Origin: Akkermansiaceae bacterium UBA4589 | GTDB taxonomy: Bacteria; Verrucomicrobiota; Verrucomicrobiia; Verrucomicrobiales; Akkermansiaceae | Reading direction: 5' to 3' | Assembly: GCA_002387565.1 (NCBI GenBank) | Contig: DGJT01000032.1 | Coordinates: forward strand, 62,001-126,000 | DNA length: 64,000 bases | Shown here: positions 9,158-16,768 of the stretch, piece after piece | Position numbering within the stretch: the first letter of the stretch is position 1 | Layout: every line of letters begins with the position of its first letter | Notes under the pieces: generated by a model | Databases searched by the model: none | The model's input: the letters and a program-made list of their open reading frames with translations, nothing else | What the model was told of the DNA's origin: nothing | Position numbers and translations under genes: made by a program

Positions 9158-9162
9158 ACACA

Positions 9163-11034
9163 ATGCATCATCTCTTTAACATTTTATTAAGAGCTCTATT
9201 ATGGGACGTTGTAAGTCTATTAATCATGACCATTTTAGTAAAAGTTTTAAAGTTTCTTCAAATCAACAAAGTTGATTTGAAATTGAGTATAGGTAACCGT
9301 TGTTCCTTTTACCATAAGCTGTGGCGTTCTCTTAGCGGTATGTCTATACACGCTAGCGGTCACTTCTTACTTATGGCAAAATTAACTAACGGGCTCATTA
9401 TCACTAGACTTGCAACAGCCCCATTATTGACAATAAGTACAGTCTTATACACTGGCTTCTTCATTTCTAGTATACAAGCTCAGGTGAGCTTCAATCCTCA
9501 ACCTCAGCTACGATCTACCCCCATTCAAGGTAATGAGGTGGTGATTGTGTACAACTCCTCCCTACCTCAATCGCAAAAGCTCGCTTATTATTACGCTGAG
9601 GCTCGCAACATCCCTACCAAACAGATCGTTGGTCTAGATTTACCTCAGGAGCAAGACATGACTCATGAGGACTACCAAACCAAACTCGTCAAACCTCTCT
9701 CGCAGACCTTTACCGCCAATAACTGGTGGTTATCACCTGAGCTAGCCAAAAACTCTTTATTAAACTTCTGCAAAATTAAACTCATCGTCTGCATCAAAGG
9801 AGTGCCATTACGCCTAAAAAATATAGAAAAAAGAGAGTTCAAAGGCACAGAATGGCTCGAGCAAACTGCTGCTTCATTGGATTCCGAGCTCAGCCTTTTG
9901 CGCGCAGGAAAAACTGAGCTTAAAGGGATTTTAAGCAACCCCTTATTCAAGGCCTTACCTTCTACTTTTAGCCAAAATGGACTCACTATGGTCGGGCGTA
10001 TTGATGCTATTGATTGGCACGATTGCTACCGCATGATTGATGATGCTATCACTGTCGAGAAAACAGGACTATGGGGAACTGCCGTTATTGACACCAATCA
10101 GTCTAAAGGGAATTACAAAATCGGCGATGATTGGCTCAATGCTGTTTATCAAGAGTCACTCAAATTAGGTATCCCTAGCATCATTCACCCACATAAAGAA
10201 GTCTACAGTACCAACTACCCTCTATCTCCAGATACTGCTATTTATTTTGGTTGGTACTCTGGTAGTATCAACGGACCTTTCCTTAACCCTGATTTTAGAT
10301 TTAAACGTGGAGCTATCGGCTCTCACTTGTACTCATGGAGTGCCAGCAATTTTAAACCAAACAGCAAAGCATGGACACCTAACCTCATCAAAAAAGGTGC
10401 AGCAGCAGCTCTAGGTAATGCTCATGAGCCTTACTTACACCTCACTCACCACTACTCACTTTTTTATGATCGACTACTCACTGGCGCTAGCTTTATTGAG
10501 TCAGCTTACTACGCCATGCCTGTTTTATCGTGGCAAGCCGTTGCTATTGGTGACCCTCTGTACCGCCCTTTTGCTCAAAATCCTCGCTATCAATCACCCT
10601 CAAGTTCGAGCGCTATACCCTACCGTCATCTACGTGAAATAGCCCAAAATTACAGTATTGCCGAGCAAATTGAAGAGTTACGCAAGCTCTGCACACAACA
10701 CCCCAGCTACCCTATTTATTGGGAACAATTAGGCCTACTTATCCAATCTCAAGTCACAGATTCAACGATTGACAAGGAGACACAAGCCGCATGGCAACAA
10801 GCCATCAGGCTCTATAAATCTGCACCCTCACCTCAACCAAATCAACAATTACGCTTAGAGTTTCATACGATTAACTACCTAAGACAATACGGTCATAATT
10901 CCAAAGCCTTAGACAGACTCTACCAACTGCAACTCGACTATAGACCTTACCCCAAAGAGTTGGTGGCAGTAGAATCGTTGATTGAGATACTCAAAGAACA
11001 CTTAGATAATATCAAAGTGAACTCTAATTACTGA
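9163..11034 (+). CDS. TIGR03790 family protein with a MITE inserted in its signal peptide
   Basis: 623 codons as read. From about residue 115 it matches the TIGR03790 pattern: GNEVVIVYNSSLPQSQKLAYYYAEARNIP, a long catalytic-looking alpha/beta region (IVCIKGVPLRL, TAVIDTNQSKG, AIYFGWYSGSING, KRGAIGSHLYSWSA), then SAYYAMPVLSWQAVAIGDPLY and a helical TPR-like tail. The family is of unknown function and, as I recall, occurs in genomes with PEP-CTERM/exosortase sorting. The N-terminus is abnormal: residues 14-88 are the in-frame translation of MITE copy 2. Removing the element and one target duplication joins MHHLFNILLRALL to LTISTVLYTGFFISSIQAQ, a classic signal peptide ending at A-Q-A or Q-A. 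The insertion adds 225 bp (75 codons) with no stop, so the protein may still be made but its export is doubtful. Confidence 0.85.
   Translation: MHHLFNILLRALLWDVVSLLIMTILVKVLKFLQINKVDLKLSIGNRCSFYHKLWRSLSGMSIHASGHFLLMAKLTNGLIITRLATAPLLTISTVLYTGFFISSIQAQVSFNPQPQLRSTPIQGNEVVIVYNSSLPQSQKLAYYYAEARNIPTKQIVGLDLPQEQDMTHEDYQTKLVKPLSQTFTANNWWLSPELAKNSLLNFCKIKLIVCIKGVPLRLKNIEKREFKGTEWLEQTAASLDSELSLLRAGKTELKGILSNPLFKALPSTFSQNGLTMVGRIDAIDWHDCYRMIDDAITVEKTGLWGTAVIDTNQSKGNYKIGDDWLNAVYQESLKLGIPSIIHPHKEVYSTNYPLSPDTAIYFGWYSGSINGPFLNPDFRFKRGAIGSHLYSWSASNFKPNSKAWTPNLIKKGAAAALGNAHEPYLHLTHHYSLFYDRLLTGASFIESAYYAMPVLSWQAVAIGDPLYRPFAQNPRYQSPSSSSAIPYRHLREIAQNYSIAEQIEELRKLCTQHPSYPIYWEQLGLLIQSQVTDSTIDKETQAAWQQAIRLYKSAPSPQPNQQLRLEFHTINYLRQYGHNSKALDRLYQLQLDYRPYPKELVAVESLIEILKEHLDNIKVNSNY
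9203..9422. mobile_element. MITE-like element, copy 2, inside a signal-peptide coding region
   Basis: A 220-bp copy of the element at 7876-8096, same orientation, with about 11 substitutions and one 1-bp indel. Its right terminal repeat reads TAGACTTGCAACAGCCCC; the left end has mutated (GGGACGTTGTAAGTCTA). It is flanked by the 5-bp duplication ATTAT (9198-9202 and 9423-9427). The 11-bp internal stem is intact (9257-9281); the 13-bp outer stem now has two mismatches, so copy 1 looks closer to the ancestor. The element plus duplication is 225 bp, which keeps the host gene in frame. Confidence 0.85.
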
Positions 11035-11048
11035 CTGTCAGTTCCCTT

Positions 11049-11070
11049 AACTGGTATCTCGATACCAGTT
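11049..11070. repeat. Perfect inverted repeat (10-bp arms)
   Basis: AACTGGTATC and GATACCAGTT are separated by two bases, just after the TIGR03790-family stop codon. There is no T-tract, so it is not a typical intrinsic terminator. It is the first of several hairpins in this intergenic region and could be a processing site or an operator-like dyad. Confidence 0.6.
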
Positions 11071-11133
11071 GGCGGTCATACCTTGCCTAAGAACAAAATC
11101 AGCAAACGAGTAGTGCAGCTGATAAGACTCGCA

Positions 11134-11149
11134 GAATGCTTGAGCATTC
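11134..11149. repeat. Short perfect hairpin
   Basis: GAATGCT and AGCATTC are separated by two bases. A bulge and an outer CTC/GAG pairing can extend the stem. It lies immediately 5' of the structured element at 11152. Confidence 0.5.
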
Positions 11150-11151
11150 GA

Positions 11152-11203
11152 GAAGCCCCCTCGATGGGTGAGAGACAGCCAAAGCTTGGCTGGGCGAATC
11201 AAA
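11152..11203 (+). ncRNA. Candidate structured element, family 2, copy 1
   Basis: A CCC...GGG mini-hairpin is followed by GGGTGAGAGA, a perfect 7-bp stem (CAGCCAA, loop AGC, TTGGCTG) and GGCGAATCAAA. A second locus (16769-16817) has the same flanks in the same order, but an unrelated stem (CGCTCT / AGAGCG) that is again self-complementary. Conserved flanks with an exchanged, still-paired stem indicate selection on RNA or DNA structure. Strand is nominal. I know no named family with this pattern. A further small stem, ATACC/GGTAT, follows at 11203-11216. Confidence 0.5.
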
Positions 11204-11272
11204 TACCTTATGGTATCATTAATTTTTTGTCGTGTAGTGTGACTAACTGTACAGAAGTACGTTATAAAAACA

Positions 11273-11306
11273 AAAAAGCCTGCGTCAATGATAACGCAGG
11301 CTTTTT
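11273..11306. terminator. Bidirectional intrinsic terminator
   Basis: A perfect 13-bp stem, AAAAAGCCTGCGT with its complement, and an 8-nt loop. A-tract and T-tract flanks serve both directions. It lies between the plus-strand TIGR03790-family gene and the 3' end of the minus-strand lpdA transcription unit. Confidence 0.9.
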
Positions 11307-11329
11307 GGTATAGAGAGTTTTTAGAAAAA

Positions 11330-11818
11330 TTAAGCAGTGATACCTATTTTTTCTATAGCAGCGGTGAGCGTGTCCCAGCCATTTTCTCTTTGGGCATTGA
11401 ATGCCTCTAGATAAAAAATTATTAAATCTTGATCGTAGTTAGCGAGCAACTCCTCTACTGCTGAGTCTACTTTGTCAGCAGGTAACTCCTCTGGTAATTC
11501 TTGATCGAGTGTCCCTTGTTGATGAGCAAATCCCATCTCCTCACAAAATGTAATAAGCATATCTTTCTGACCTTCCATCAACCACACTTGGCAAAGATGC
11601 TCAAGCACCATAATCGCCTGTGGGTGTTGAAATTGCTTATAGAGCCATGTAATTTGCTCTTTGACAGGTTTTTTAGAGATAAACACATCACGCACACGAG
11701 CAAGCTGGCTCATCTGCTTGATAGCAAATCTGTAACCTTCGCGGTTTTCCTCACGGAAAAACATCAACATTTTCTCCGCCAATTCTGGTGTGAGAGTTTC
11801 GTTAAAAGTTTTAGGCAT
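11330..11818 (-). CDS. Conserved hypothetical all-helical protein
   Basis: 162 residues, predicted almost entirely alpha-helical, with no signal peptide or membrane segment. It contains several acidic and aromatic helices (ELAEKMLMFFREENREGYRF, QAIMVLEHLCQVWLMEGQKD, YDQDLIIFYLEAFNAQRENG) and no recognisable catalytic motif. It starts 11 bp after lpdA and ends at a strong bidirectional terminator, so it is the second gene of an lpdA operon. I do not recognise the family. Confidence 0.75.
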   Translation of the reverse strand: MPKTFNETLTPELAEKMLMFFREENREGYRFAIKQMSQLARVRDVFISKKPVKEQITWLYKQFQHPQAIMVLEHLCQVWLMEGQKDMLITFCEEMGFAHQQGTLDQELPEELPADKVDSAVEELLANYDQDLIIFYLEAFNAQRENGWDTLTAAIEKIGITA

Positions 11819-11829
11819 TAAATAATCAA

Positions 11830-13218
11830 TTAAAAATGAATAGCATGACCACCAGCATCTAATGTGGCTTCATGAATAGCCTCAGCCATCGTTGGGTGAG
11901 CGTGAATGGTTGCGTGGATATCTTCTTCGCAAGCTTCCATTTCAAGGGCAAGACCCATTTCTGAAATGATCTCAGTCGCATTATCACCGATGATATGCGC
12001 ACCTAAGAGCTCATGATTCTCTTCACCAAAGAGAAGCTTCACAAAACCTTCTGTATCACCTGCGGCCTGAGCCTTACCGATCGCCTGGAATGGGAACTTA
12101 CCTACACGGTAAGCGACACCTTCTTCCTTAAGAGCACGCTCTGTTTTACCAACAGAAGCCACCTGAGGATGACAATAGGTACAACCAGGGAAATTATTCA
12201 ACTGACGTGGCTCATAACCCTCAACGAATAAACCTTCAACACATTGAACGGCTTCAAAACTAGCTACGTGAGCCAACCATGGTGGACCAGAAATATCACC
12301 TACAGCATACACATTAGGTAATGAAGTCTCATAACGTGAACCCACATCAATATAACCACGCTCCAAGAGCGGAGCTACTGCAAATTCAGGCATCACTGGC
12401 TCAACACCAATCGCAACGAGACAGACATCGGCTTTAACAATTTCTGATTTACCATCTTTTTCTACGGTGAGTTCAACACCATCAGAGACGACTTCTGTCT
12501 TAGAGACACTTGAGCCGACACGTACATCCATACCTTGCTTACTAAATGACTTGGTTAACTCTTTGCCAATTTCATCATCTTCAACAGGCAAGAGTTGGTC
12601 TTGCATTTCAATGATAGTGACCTTAGTGCCAAATGCATTATAAATATAAGCAAACTCAGTACCAATCGCTCCTGCACCTATAATCACCATAGATTTAGGT
12701 TGCTCTTCTAAAACCATCGCCTCTCTAGAGCTAATAATACGCTTACCATCAAACGGTAAATTAGGAATAGCTCTCGCCTTACAGCCTGTGGCCACAATGA
12801 CATTGTGTGCAGAGTACTCAGTCACAGCGCCTTTGGCGTCTTCTACTGAGACTTTGCCTTCTTCCAAAATAGTTCCTTTGCCGAGGATATAATCGACTTT
12901 GTTCTTTTTGAACAGAAACTCAATACCACCTGCCAAACGTCCTGACACATCACGTGAACGCTTAACCACAGTCGACCAATCATAAGATAAATTATCAAAA
13001 CTCAAGCCAAACTCCTTAGCCTTATGGGTTAACGCATGGTACATCTCAGCATTCTTAAGAAGAGCCTTAGTTGGGATACAGCCCCAGTTCAAGCAAGTAC
13101 CACCTGCGCGCTCCATCTCAATACAGGCAACCTTCTTGCCTAGCTGTGCGCCACGAATAGCCGCCACATACCCAGCTGGACCACCGCCAACCACTAATAA
13201 ATCGTAAGTATCAGACAT
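11830..13218 (-). CDS. lpdA: Dihydrolipoyl dehydrogenase
   Basis: 462 residues, the E3 component of 2-oxo acid dehydrogenase complexes or of the glycine cleavage system. It has the N-terminal FAD-binding DLLVVGGGPAGYVAAIRGA, the redox disulfide GGTCLNWGCIPTKALL, a second NAD-binding glycine motif (VIIGAGAIGTEFAYIYNAFG), the FAD-contacting VYAVGDISG, and the C-terminal HAHPTMAEAIHEA with the His-Glu catalytic pair. No E1 or E2 genes are adjacent, so it is probably a shared E3. It is the first gene of a two-gene minus-strand unit and lies divergently from the exonuclease gene. Confidence 0.96.
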   Translation of the reverse strand: MSDTYDLLVVGGGPAGYVAAIRGAQLGKKVACIEMERAGGTCLNWGCIPTKALLKNAEMYHALTHKAKEFGLSFDNLSYDWSTVVKRSRDVSGRLAGGIEFLFKKNKVDYILGKGTILEEGKVSVEDAKGAVTEYSAHNVIVATGCKARAIPNLPFDGKRIISSREAMVLEEQPKSMVIIGAGAIGTEFAYIYNAFGTKVTIIEMQDQLLPVEDDEIGKELTKSFSKQGMDVRVGSSVSKTEVVSDGVELTVEKDGKSEIVKADVCLVAIGVEPVMPEFAVAPLLERGYIDVGSRYETSLPNVYAVGDISGPPWLAHVASFEAVQCVEGLFVEGYEPRQLNNFPGCTYCHPQVASVGKTERALKEEGVAYRVGKFPFQAIGKAQAAGDTEGFVKLLFGEENHELLGAHIIGDNATEIISEMGLALEMEACEEDIHATIHAHPTMAEAIHEATLDAGGHAIHF

Positions 13219-13325
13219 AATTTTATGATTAAAAACTGCTCAGAGGTTGGACAAAAAAGCGGGCTATGTCAATCCATGAAAAAATAAAGTTTTGCAAACA
13301 GCAACTCATCTATTACAGTTTATTT

Positions 13326-14345
13326 ATGAGCACATTTTCCATTCTCGAACTCAATCAATTACAAGACAATCAAGTCTCTGGGCAAGTCGCTACGCAAATT
13401 CAAAGCGTCAGCGAAAAAAAAACCAAAAACGGCAAGCCCTATCTCGAAGTCACCTTTGTCGATTCTAGTAGCTCATTCTCACTCAAAATATGGGATAATT
13501 CACCTGATTTTGACACCTTTGCCAGTGCCAGTATTGGGCAATTCATCGGGCTAGATGCCGACTGGAGCAAAGGCGACTACGGCATCGAGGCTAAGAACCT
13601 CAGCCTCTACACCATCAACGACGAGGACAAGCAAGCCTTCCTCCAATCAGATCCAGAGACGACCAGTATCCAAGAACAAGCCTGGCAGGATATCAACGAA
13701 CTCGCTCAGAGCATCCAAGACCCACGCTTTAACCTCCTCTGCCAAACCCTGCTCACCAAACACGCTGACAGTTTCAGACGTGCCGCGGCTGCTAGACGTA
13801 ACCATCATGCAAGACGTGGTGGGCTCATCGAGCACGTTTCACAAATGATGCGCGCTGCAGATGCCCTATGCCTCGTCTACCCAACTTGGAACCGAGACCT
13901 ACTCCTCACAGGCACCCTATTCCACGACATCGGCAAACTATGGGAAAACAACTACCCCAAGGATAGCCTCACCCAAACCAGAAAAATCGAAGGCGAACTC
14001 ATGGGGCATATCCCCCTTGGCACCGAATTTGTCAACCACCTCTGGAAAGAAATCCAAACCGAGCACGCAGATGTCTTTAACAGCATAGAGCAACCTAACA
14101 CCCACGAGGCAAAACTCCACCTACTCCATCTCATCCTCAGTCACCACGGACAATTCGATTACGGCTCACCCGTCACCCCAAAAACCCCAGAAGCCTGGGC
14201 GCTACACTACATCGACAACATCGACGCCAAACACGAAATGAGCTGCCTCACCTACGCCGAAGCGGGACAAATTACCGAGCAAATCTATGACCGTAGATTC
14301 CCCTTGTCCGAACAAGTTAAACCCCTAGGGAAAGTGGATGGTTAA
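13326..14345 (+). CDS. YhaM-like 3'-5' exoribonuclease (OB fold plus HD domain)
   Basis: 339 residues from the ATG at 13326; a start at 13266 would add 20 residues that do not resemble the family. The N-terminal ~100 residues form an OB fold (GQVATQIQSVSEKKTKNGKPYLEVTF-like strands, then FIGLDADW). The HD phosphohydrolase domain has RRNHHARRGGLIEHVSQM, TLFHDIGKLWE, MGHIPLG and LILSHHGQFDYGS, the metal-binding histidines and HD pair expected of YhaM/CBF1-type nucleases. The gene uses many C-ending codons and is visibly more G+C-rich than its neighbours. It runs divergently from lpdA with a ~107-bp gap. Confidence 0.87.
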   Translation: MSTFSILELNQLQDNQVSGQVATQIQSVSEKKTKNGKPYLEVTFVDSSSSFSLKIWDNSPDFDTFASASIGQFIGLDADWSKGDYGIEAKNLSLYTINDEDKQAFLQSDPETTSIQEQAWQDINELAQSIQDPRFNLLCQTLLTKHADSFRRAAAARRNHHARRGGLIEHVSQMMRAADALCLVYPTWNRDLLLTGTLFHDIGKLWENNYPKDSLTQTRKIEGELMGHIPLGTEFVNHLWKEIQTEHADVFNSIEQPNTHEAKLHLLHLILSHHGQFDYGSPVTPKTPEAWALHYIDNIDAKHEMSCLTYAEAGQITEQIYDRRFPLSEQVKPLGKVDG

Positions 14346-14359
14346 GCAGAGCTAACTAA

Positions 14360-14446
14360 GTGAAAAGTGAATAACTAAAAGTGAAAACGCACGCAAAGCC
14401 GCCAAGGCGCAAAGAAGAATACAAAAATAACTAGTTAAACTTTATC
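14360..14446. repeat. Long direct repeat, copy A
   Basis: It begins GTGAAAAGTGAATAACTAAA and continues through AAGCCGCCAAGGCGCAAAG to CTAGTTAAACTTTATC. A diverged copy lies at 16657-16747 in the same orientation. Similarity may extend weakly to a shared TACAGCC at about 14468 and 16768. The two copies bracket the small membrane-protein genes and the M20 gene. The GCCGCCAAGGCGC core is itself a small dyad. Confidence 0.75.
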
Positions 14447-14537
14447 CTCCTTAAAAGCCTCATATATACAGCCATATCAACTCTTACAGGGTGGGTTAGG
14501 TTTCAATTTTATTGTAATTAACAACTTAAATTTGCCA

Positions 14538-14786
14538 TTAAAATTTCCAAATAGAATATCTGGCAAATGCACATAATAAACAAAATGCTATAATTCCTAG
14601 CAATTGTACTGTTCCTTTAGATGCAAAATTTAAGGGGAATTTATACTTAGACTCTTCTTTTTGTATAATTGACTCTTTCAATTGCTTTTCAACTTTTTGT
14701 TCCTGAGTAACAAAAGTATCTGCCTTAATAACCTGTCCTATGGTAATTAGAGGCACACACAAAAAGACCATTAATAACTTAATCAT
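14538..14786 (-). CDS. Small membrane protein, unknown function
   Basis: 82 residues. An N-terminal hydrophobic stretch (LLMVFLCVPLITIGQVIKA) looks like a signal peptide. A charged central part (VEKQLKESIIQKEESKYKF) and a C-terminal membrane helix (VQLLGIIAFCLLCAFARYSI) follow. Its start overlaps the end of the upstream small gene by 8 bp, which supports both as real and translationally coupled. I do not recognise the family. Confidence 0.6.
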   Translation of the reverse strand: MIKLLMVFLCVPLITIGQVIKADTFVTQEQKVEKQLKESIIQKEESKYKFPLNFASKGTVQLLGIIAFCLLCAFARYSIWKF

Positions 14787-15051
14787 TGTTTTGACGTTGT
14801 CTTAGTTTTCTTTGATAAAGAGCTTCTTGAGCTCTACAGTATTTATGATTTCGTTTAAACATTAGGTAAAATGATACGACCATATAACTAACCATAAATA
14901 TAATACCCAGTGAATAATGTATCCAGCCTAATCCAAATGAGATGAGGAATGCTACAGATACAAAGAAAGCATAACTAAGAAACCATTTCAAGCCCTCCTT
15001 AGTATAGCTAAATTTATGACTATTCCATATGTATCGAGAAATTTTACTCAT
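14779..15051 (-). CDS. Small two-helix membrane protein, unknown function
   Basis: 90 residues with two hydrophobic segments (FLSYAFFVSVAFLISFGLG and SLGIIFMVSYMVVSFYLMF) and a basic C-terminus (YQRKLRQRQNND). It overlaps the following small membrane gene by 8 bp. Upstream lies a long structured hairpin (15123-15224) and then the 3' end of the M20 gene, so it may be the second or third gene of that unit or may have its own promoter. Confidence 0.6.
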   Translation of the reverse strand: MSKISRYIWNSHKFSYTKEGLKWFLSYAFFVSVAFLISFGLGWIHYSLGIIFMVSYMVVSFYLMFKRNHKYCRAQEALYQRKLRQRQNND

Positions 15052-15122
15052 ACTTATTTATTATTCATAACTATTTAAATCTTATTCGCTCATCTCAAGA
15101 TAAAATTAGCTAAACGTAGTGG

Positions 15123-15224
15123 TTTTGGATGAGAAAAGGCGGCGCAAGCATATTTTGAGGGTGAGTGTAGAAGTAGCTACTCGACCCTGAAAAAATATGA
15201 GATAGCCGTCTTTTATCGCCAAAA
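15123..15224 (-). ncRNA. Candidate structured hairpin, family 1, copy d
   Basis: A ~100-bp imperfect hairpin lies just 3' of the minus-strand M20 gene. From outside in: TTTTGG/CCAAAA, AAAAGGCGGC/GCCGTCTTTT (one mismatch), ATATTTT/AAAAATAT, AGGGT/ACCCT, then the core AGTGTAGA ... CTACTCGA with an inner GTAG/CTAC pairing. The same core recurs three times at 61.5-61.8 kb inside different outer stems. On the minus strand the outer arm ends in CTTTTCTC, so it may also end transcription. Strand is inferred from the position after the M20 gene. Confidence 0.6.
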
Positions 15225-15232
15225 GAGCAATT

Positions 15233-16600
15233 TTAAGCTAGTTCATCCAAGAGATTTTGGACGAGAACGATGCCATAGCGGAAGTTTGCCAAATGAAAAT
15301 TCTCATTCGGCGAGTGGATTTGACAATCTGGCAGTGCTAGTCCTAGGAGCAGTGAGTCGGTACCTAGGACTTCTTTGAAGTCGGCGATGATGGGTATGCT
15401 ACCCCCCTCACGAATCAGTACGGGCTCGGCGTTGAAGGTTTTGCGTAGTGCTTCTTGCCCTGCTTTGCCAAATTCTGAATGTGGGTCGCACATATAGCTG
15501 TTACCGCTGTGACCAAGCTCGATGTCGAGGGTGACACCTGCTGGGCAGTGTTGTTCTAGATGAGCTTTGGCTTGGGCGAGGATGATGTCTGGCTGCATCT
15601 GTGGCACGAGTCTAAATGAGAGCTTGGCTCCTGCGTTAGCTGGGATGACGGTCTTAGAGCCTTCGCCTTGGTAGCCTCCGTAGATGCCGTTGACCTCAGC
15701 GGTAGGACGTCCCCAGACGCGCTCCACGGGGGTGTAGCCTGCCTCGCCTACGAGTTCATCGACTCCAAGCAAGGTTTTAAGTGAGGTGTCGTCCATGTCT
15801 GGCACGGTCGTCCACATGTCTTTTTCCCATGTTTCAAGCTCGACCACATCGTCGTAAAACCCATCTATAGCAACCTTGCCATTGGAGTCATGCAAGCTAC
15901 TGATAAGTTTGGCTACCACCTGTGCAGGGTTGGCCACCATGCCTCCGTAAAGTCCAGAGTGTAAATCAGCGTTAGCTGCGTTGACTGTAATTTCCAAGCA
16001 GGCAATGCCACGTAATCCATAACCTAGGGTTGGAGTATTTCTTGCCACCATACCTGTGTCGGAGACAGCGATAATATCGCAGGCAAACTGCTCCTTGTGT
16101 TTTTCTAAAAATGGTTTGAGGTTGGGTGAGCCGATTTCCTCCTCACCTTCAATGAGGAAAATCACGTTGACTGGTAGTTCACCCTCATGTTCATTAAGGT
16201 ATTTTTCTACACCGAGAATGAGGGCTAGGTGCTGCCCTTTGTTGTCGGTGGTGCCTCGACCCCAAATTTTGCCGTCTTTGATGACGGGCTCAAATGGGTC
16301 TGAATGCCATAAATGCAGTGGGTCTACAGGTTGCACATCGTAATGACCATAGATGAGTACGGTTTTCTTGTTTGGGTCAGCCTTTGTACGTCCGACAACA
16401 ATCGGGTGACCTGCTGTTGGGTAGGTCTGAGTCTCTAATCCCATACTTTCAAATTTAGCATGCAACCATGCTCCACAATCTGCGACATCTTGTTTGTACG
16501 CACTATCTGTTGAAATACTTTTAAAACGCAGATGAGTTTTAAAATCTTCTAGAGCGTTATTCCATACGTCTTCTGGGAGGGTATTGTTAGTTTGGTGCAT
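15233..16600 (-). CDS. M20 family dipeptidase
   Basis: 455 residues from the ATG at 16600. A longer reading to 16729 merely translates the AAAAGTG repeat tract (FTFHFSLFTFHFS) and is rejected. Metal-site motifs are VLIYGHYDVQPVDP, GRGTTDNKGQHLAL, the general-base glutamate in EGEEEIGSPNL, SDTGMVARNTP and the C-terminal IHSPNENFHL histidine. A dimerisation domain with LHSGLYGG interrupts the catalytic domain. This is the CNDP-like cytosolic dipeptidase type, using two zinc or manganese ions. It is followed by the structured hairpin at 15123-15224. Confidence 0.92.
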   Translation of the reverse strand: MHQTNNTLPEDVWNNALEDFKTHLRFKSISTDSAYKQDVADCGAWLHAKFESMGLETQTYPTAGHPIVVGRTKADPNKKTVLIYGHYDVQPVDPLHLWHSDPFEPVIKDGKIWGRGTTDNKGQHLALILGVEKYLNEHEGELPVNVIFLIEGEEEIGSPNLKPFLEKHKEQFACDIIAVSDTGMVARNTPTLGYGLRGIACLEITVNAANADLHSGLYGGMVANPAQVVAKLISSLHDSNGKVAIDGFYDDVVELETWEKDMWTTVPDMDDTSLKTLLGVDELVGEAGYTPVERVWGRPTAEVNGIYGGYQGEGSKTVIPANAGAKLSFRLVPQMQPDIILAQAKAHLEQHCPAGVTLDIELGHSGNSYMCDPHSEFGKAGQEALRKTFNAEPVLIREGGSIPIIADFKEVLGTDSLLLGLALPDCQIHSPNENFHLANFRYGIVLVQNLLDELA

Positions 16601-16614
16601 GTACCTAGTTAAGA

Positions 16615-16670
16615 GTGAAAAGTGAAAAGTGAAAAGTGAAAAGTGAAAAGTGAAAAGTGGAAAGTGAATA
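16615..16670. repeat. 7-bp tandem repeat (GTGAAAA)n
   Basis: Six perfect GTGAAAA units are followed by GTGGAAA and GTGAATA, directly upstream of the M20 start codon (which reads leftward from 16600). The array leads into direct-repeat copy B. The shorter version at copy A (14360) has only two units, so the array has expanded here. Such tracts can vary in number by slippage and could change M20 expression. Confidence 0.85.
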
Positions 16671-16747
16671 ACTAAAAGTGAAAACGCTCGCCAAGCCGCC
16701 AAGGCGCAAAGAGAAAAACACACAAACACAACTAGTTAAACTTCATC
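16657..16747. repeat. Long direct repeat, copy B
   Basis: Matches copy A (14360-14446): GTGAATAACTAAAAGTGAAA, then the GCCGCCAAGGCGCAAAG core, then AACTAGTTAA and CTTCATC. Differences are scattered substitutions and small indels in the A-rich middle. It is continuous with the 7-bp tandem array on the left. Confidence 0.75.
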
Positions 16748-16768
16748 ACCCTCAAACGTCTTGTAACT

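Noticed and set aside
11083..11313. 76-codon open frame
   Set aside because: It runs over several hairpins and the terminator and has no protein-like features.
16615..16670. Possible CRISPR or phase-variable coding tract
   Set aside because: Units are 7 bp with no spacers, so not CRISPR; the tract lies before, not in, the M20 gene, so frame switching does not apply.
16601..16729. N-terminal extension of the M20 dipeptidase
   Set aside because: It is a translation of the GTGAAAA tandem repeat and direct repeat; the ATG at 16600 fits the family start.
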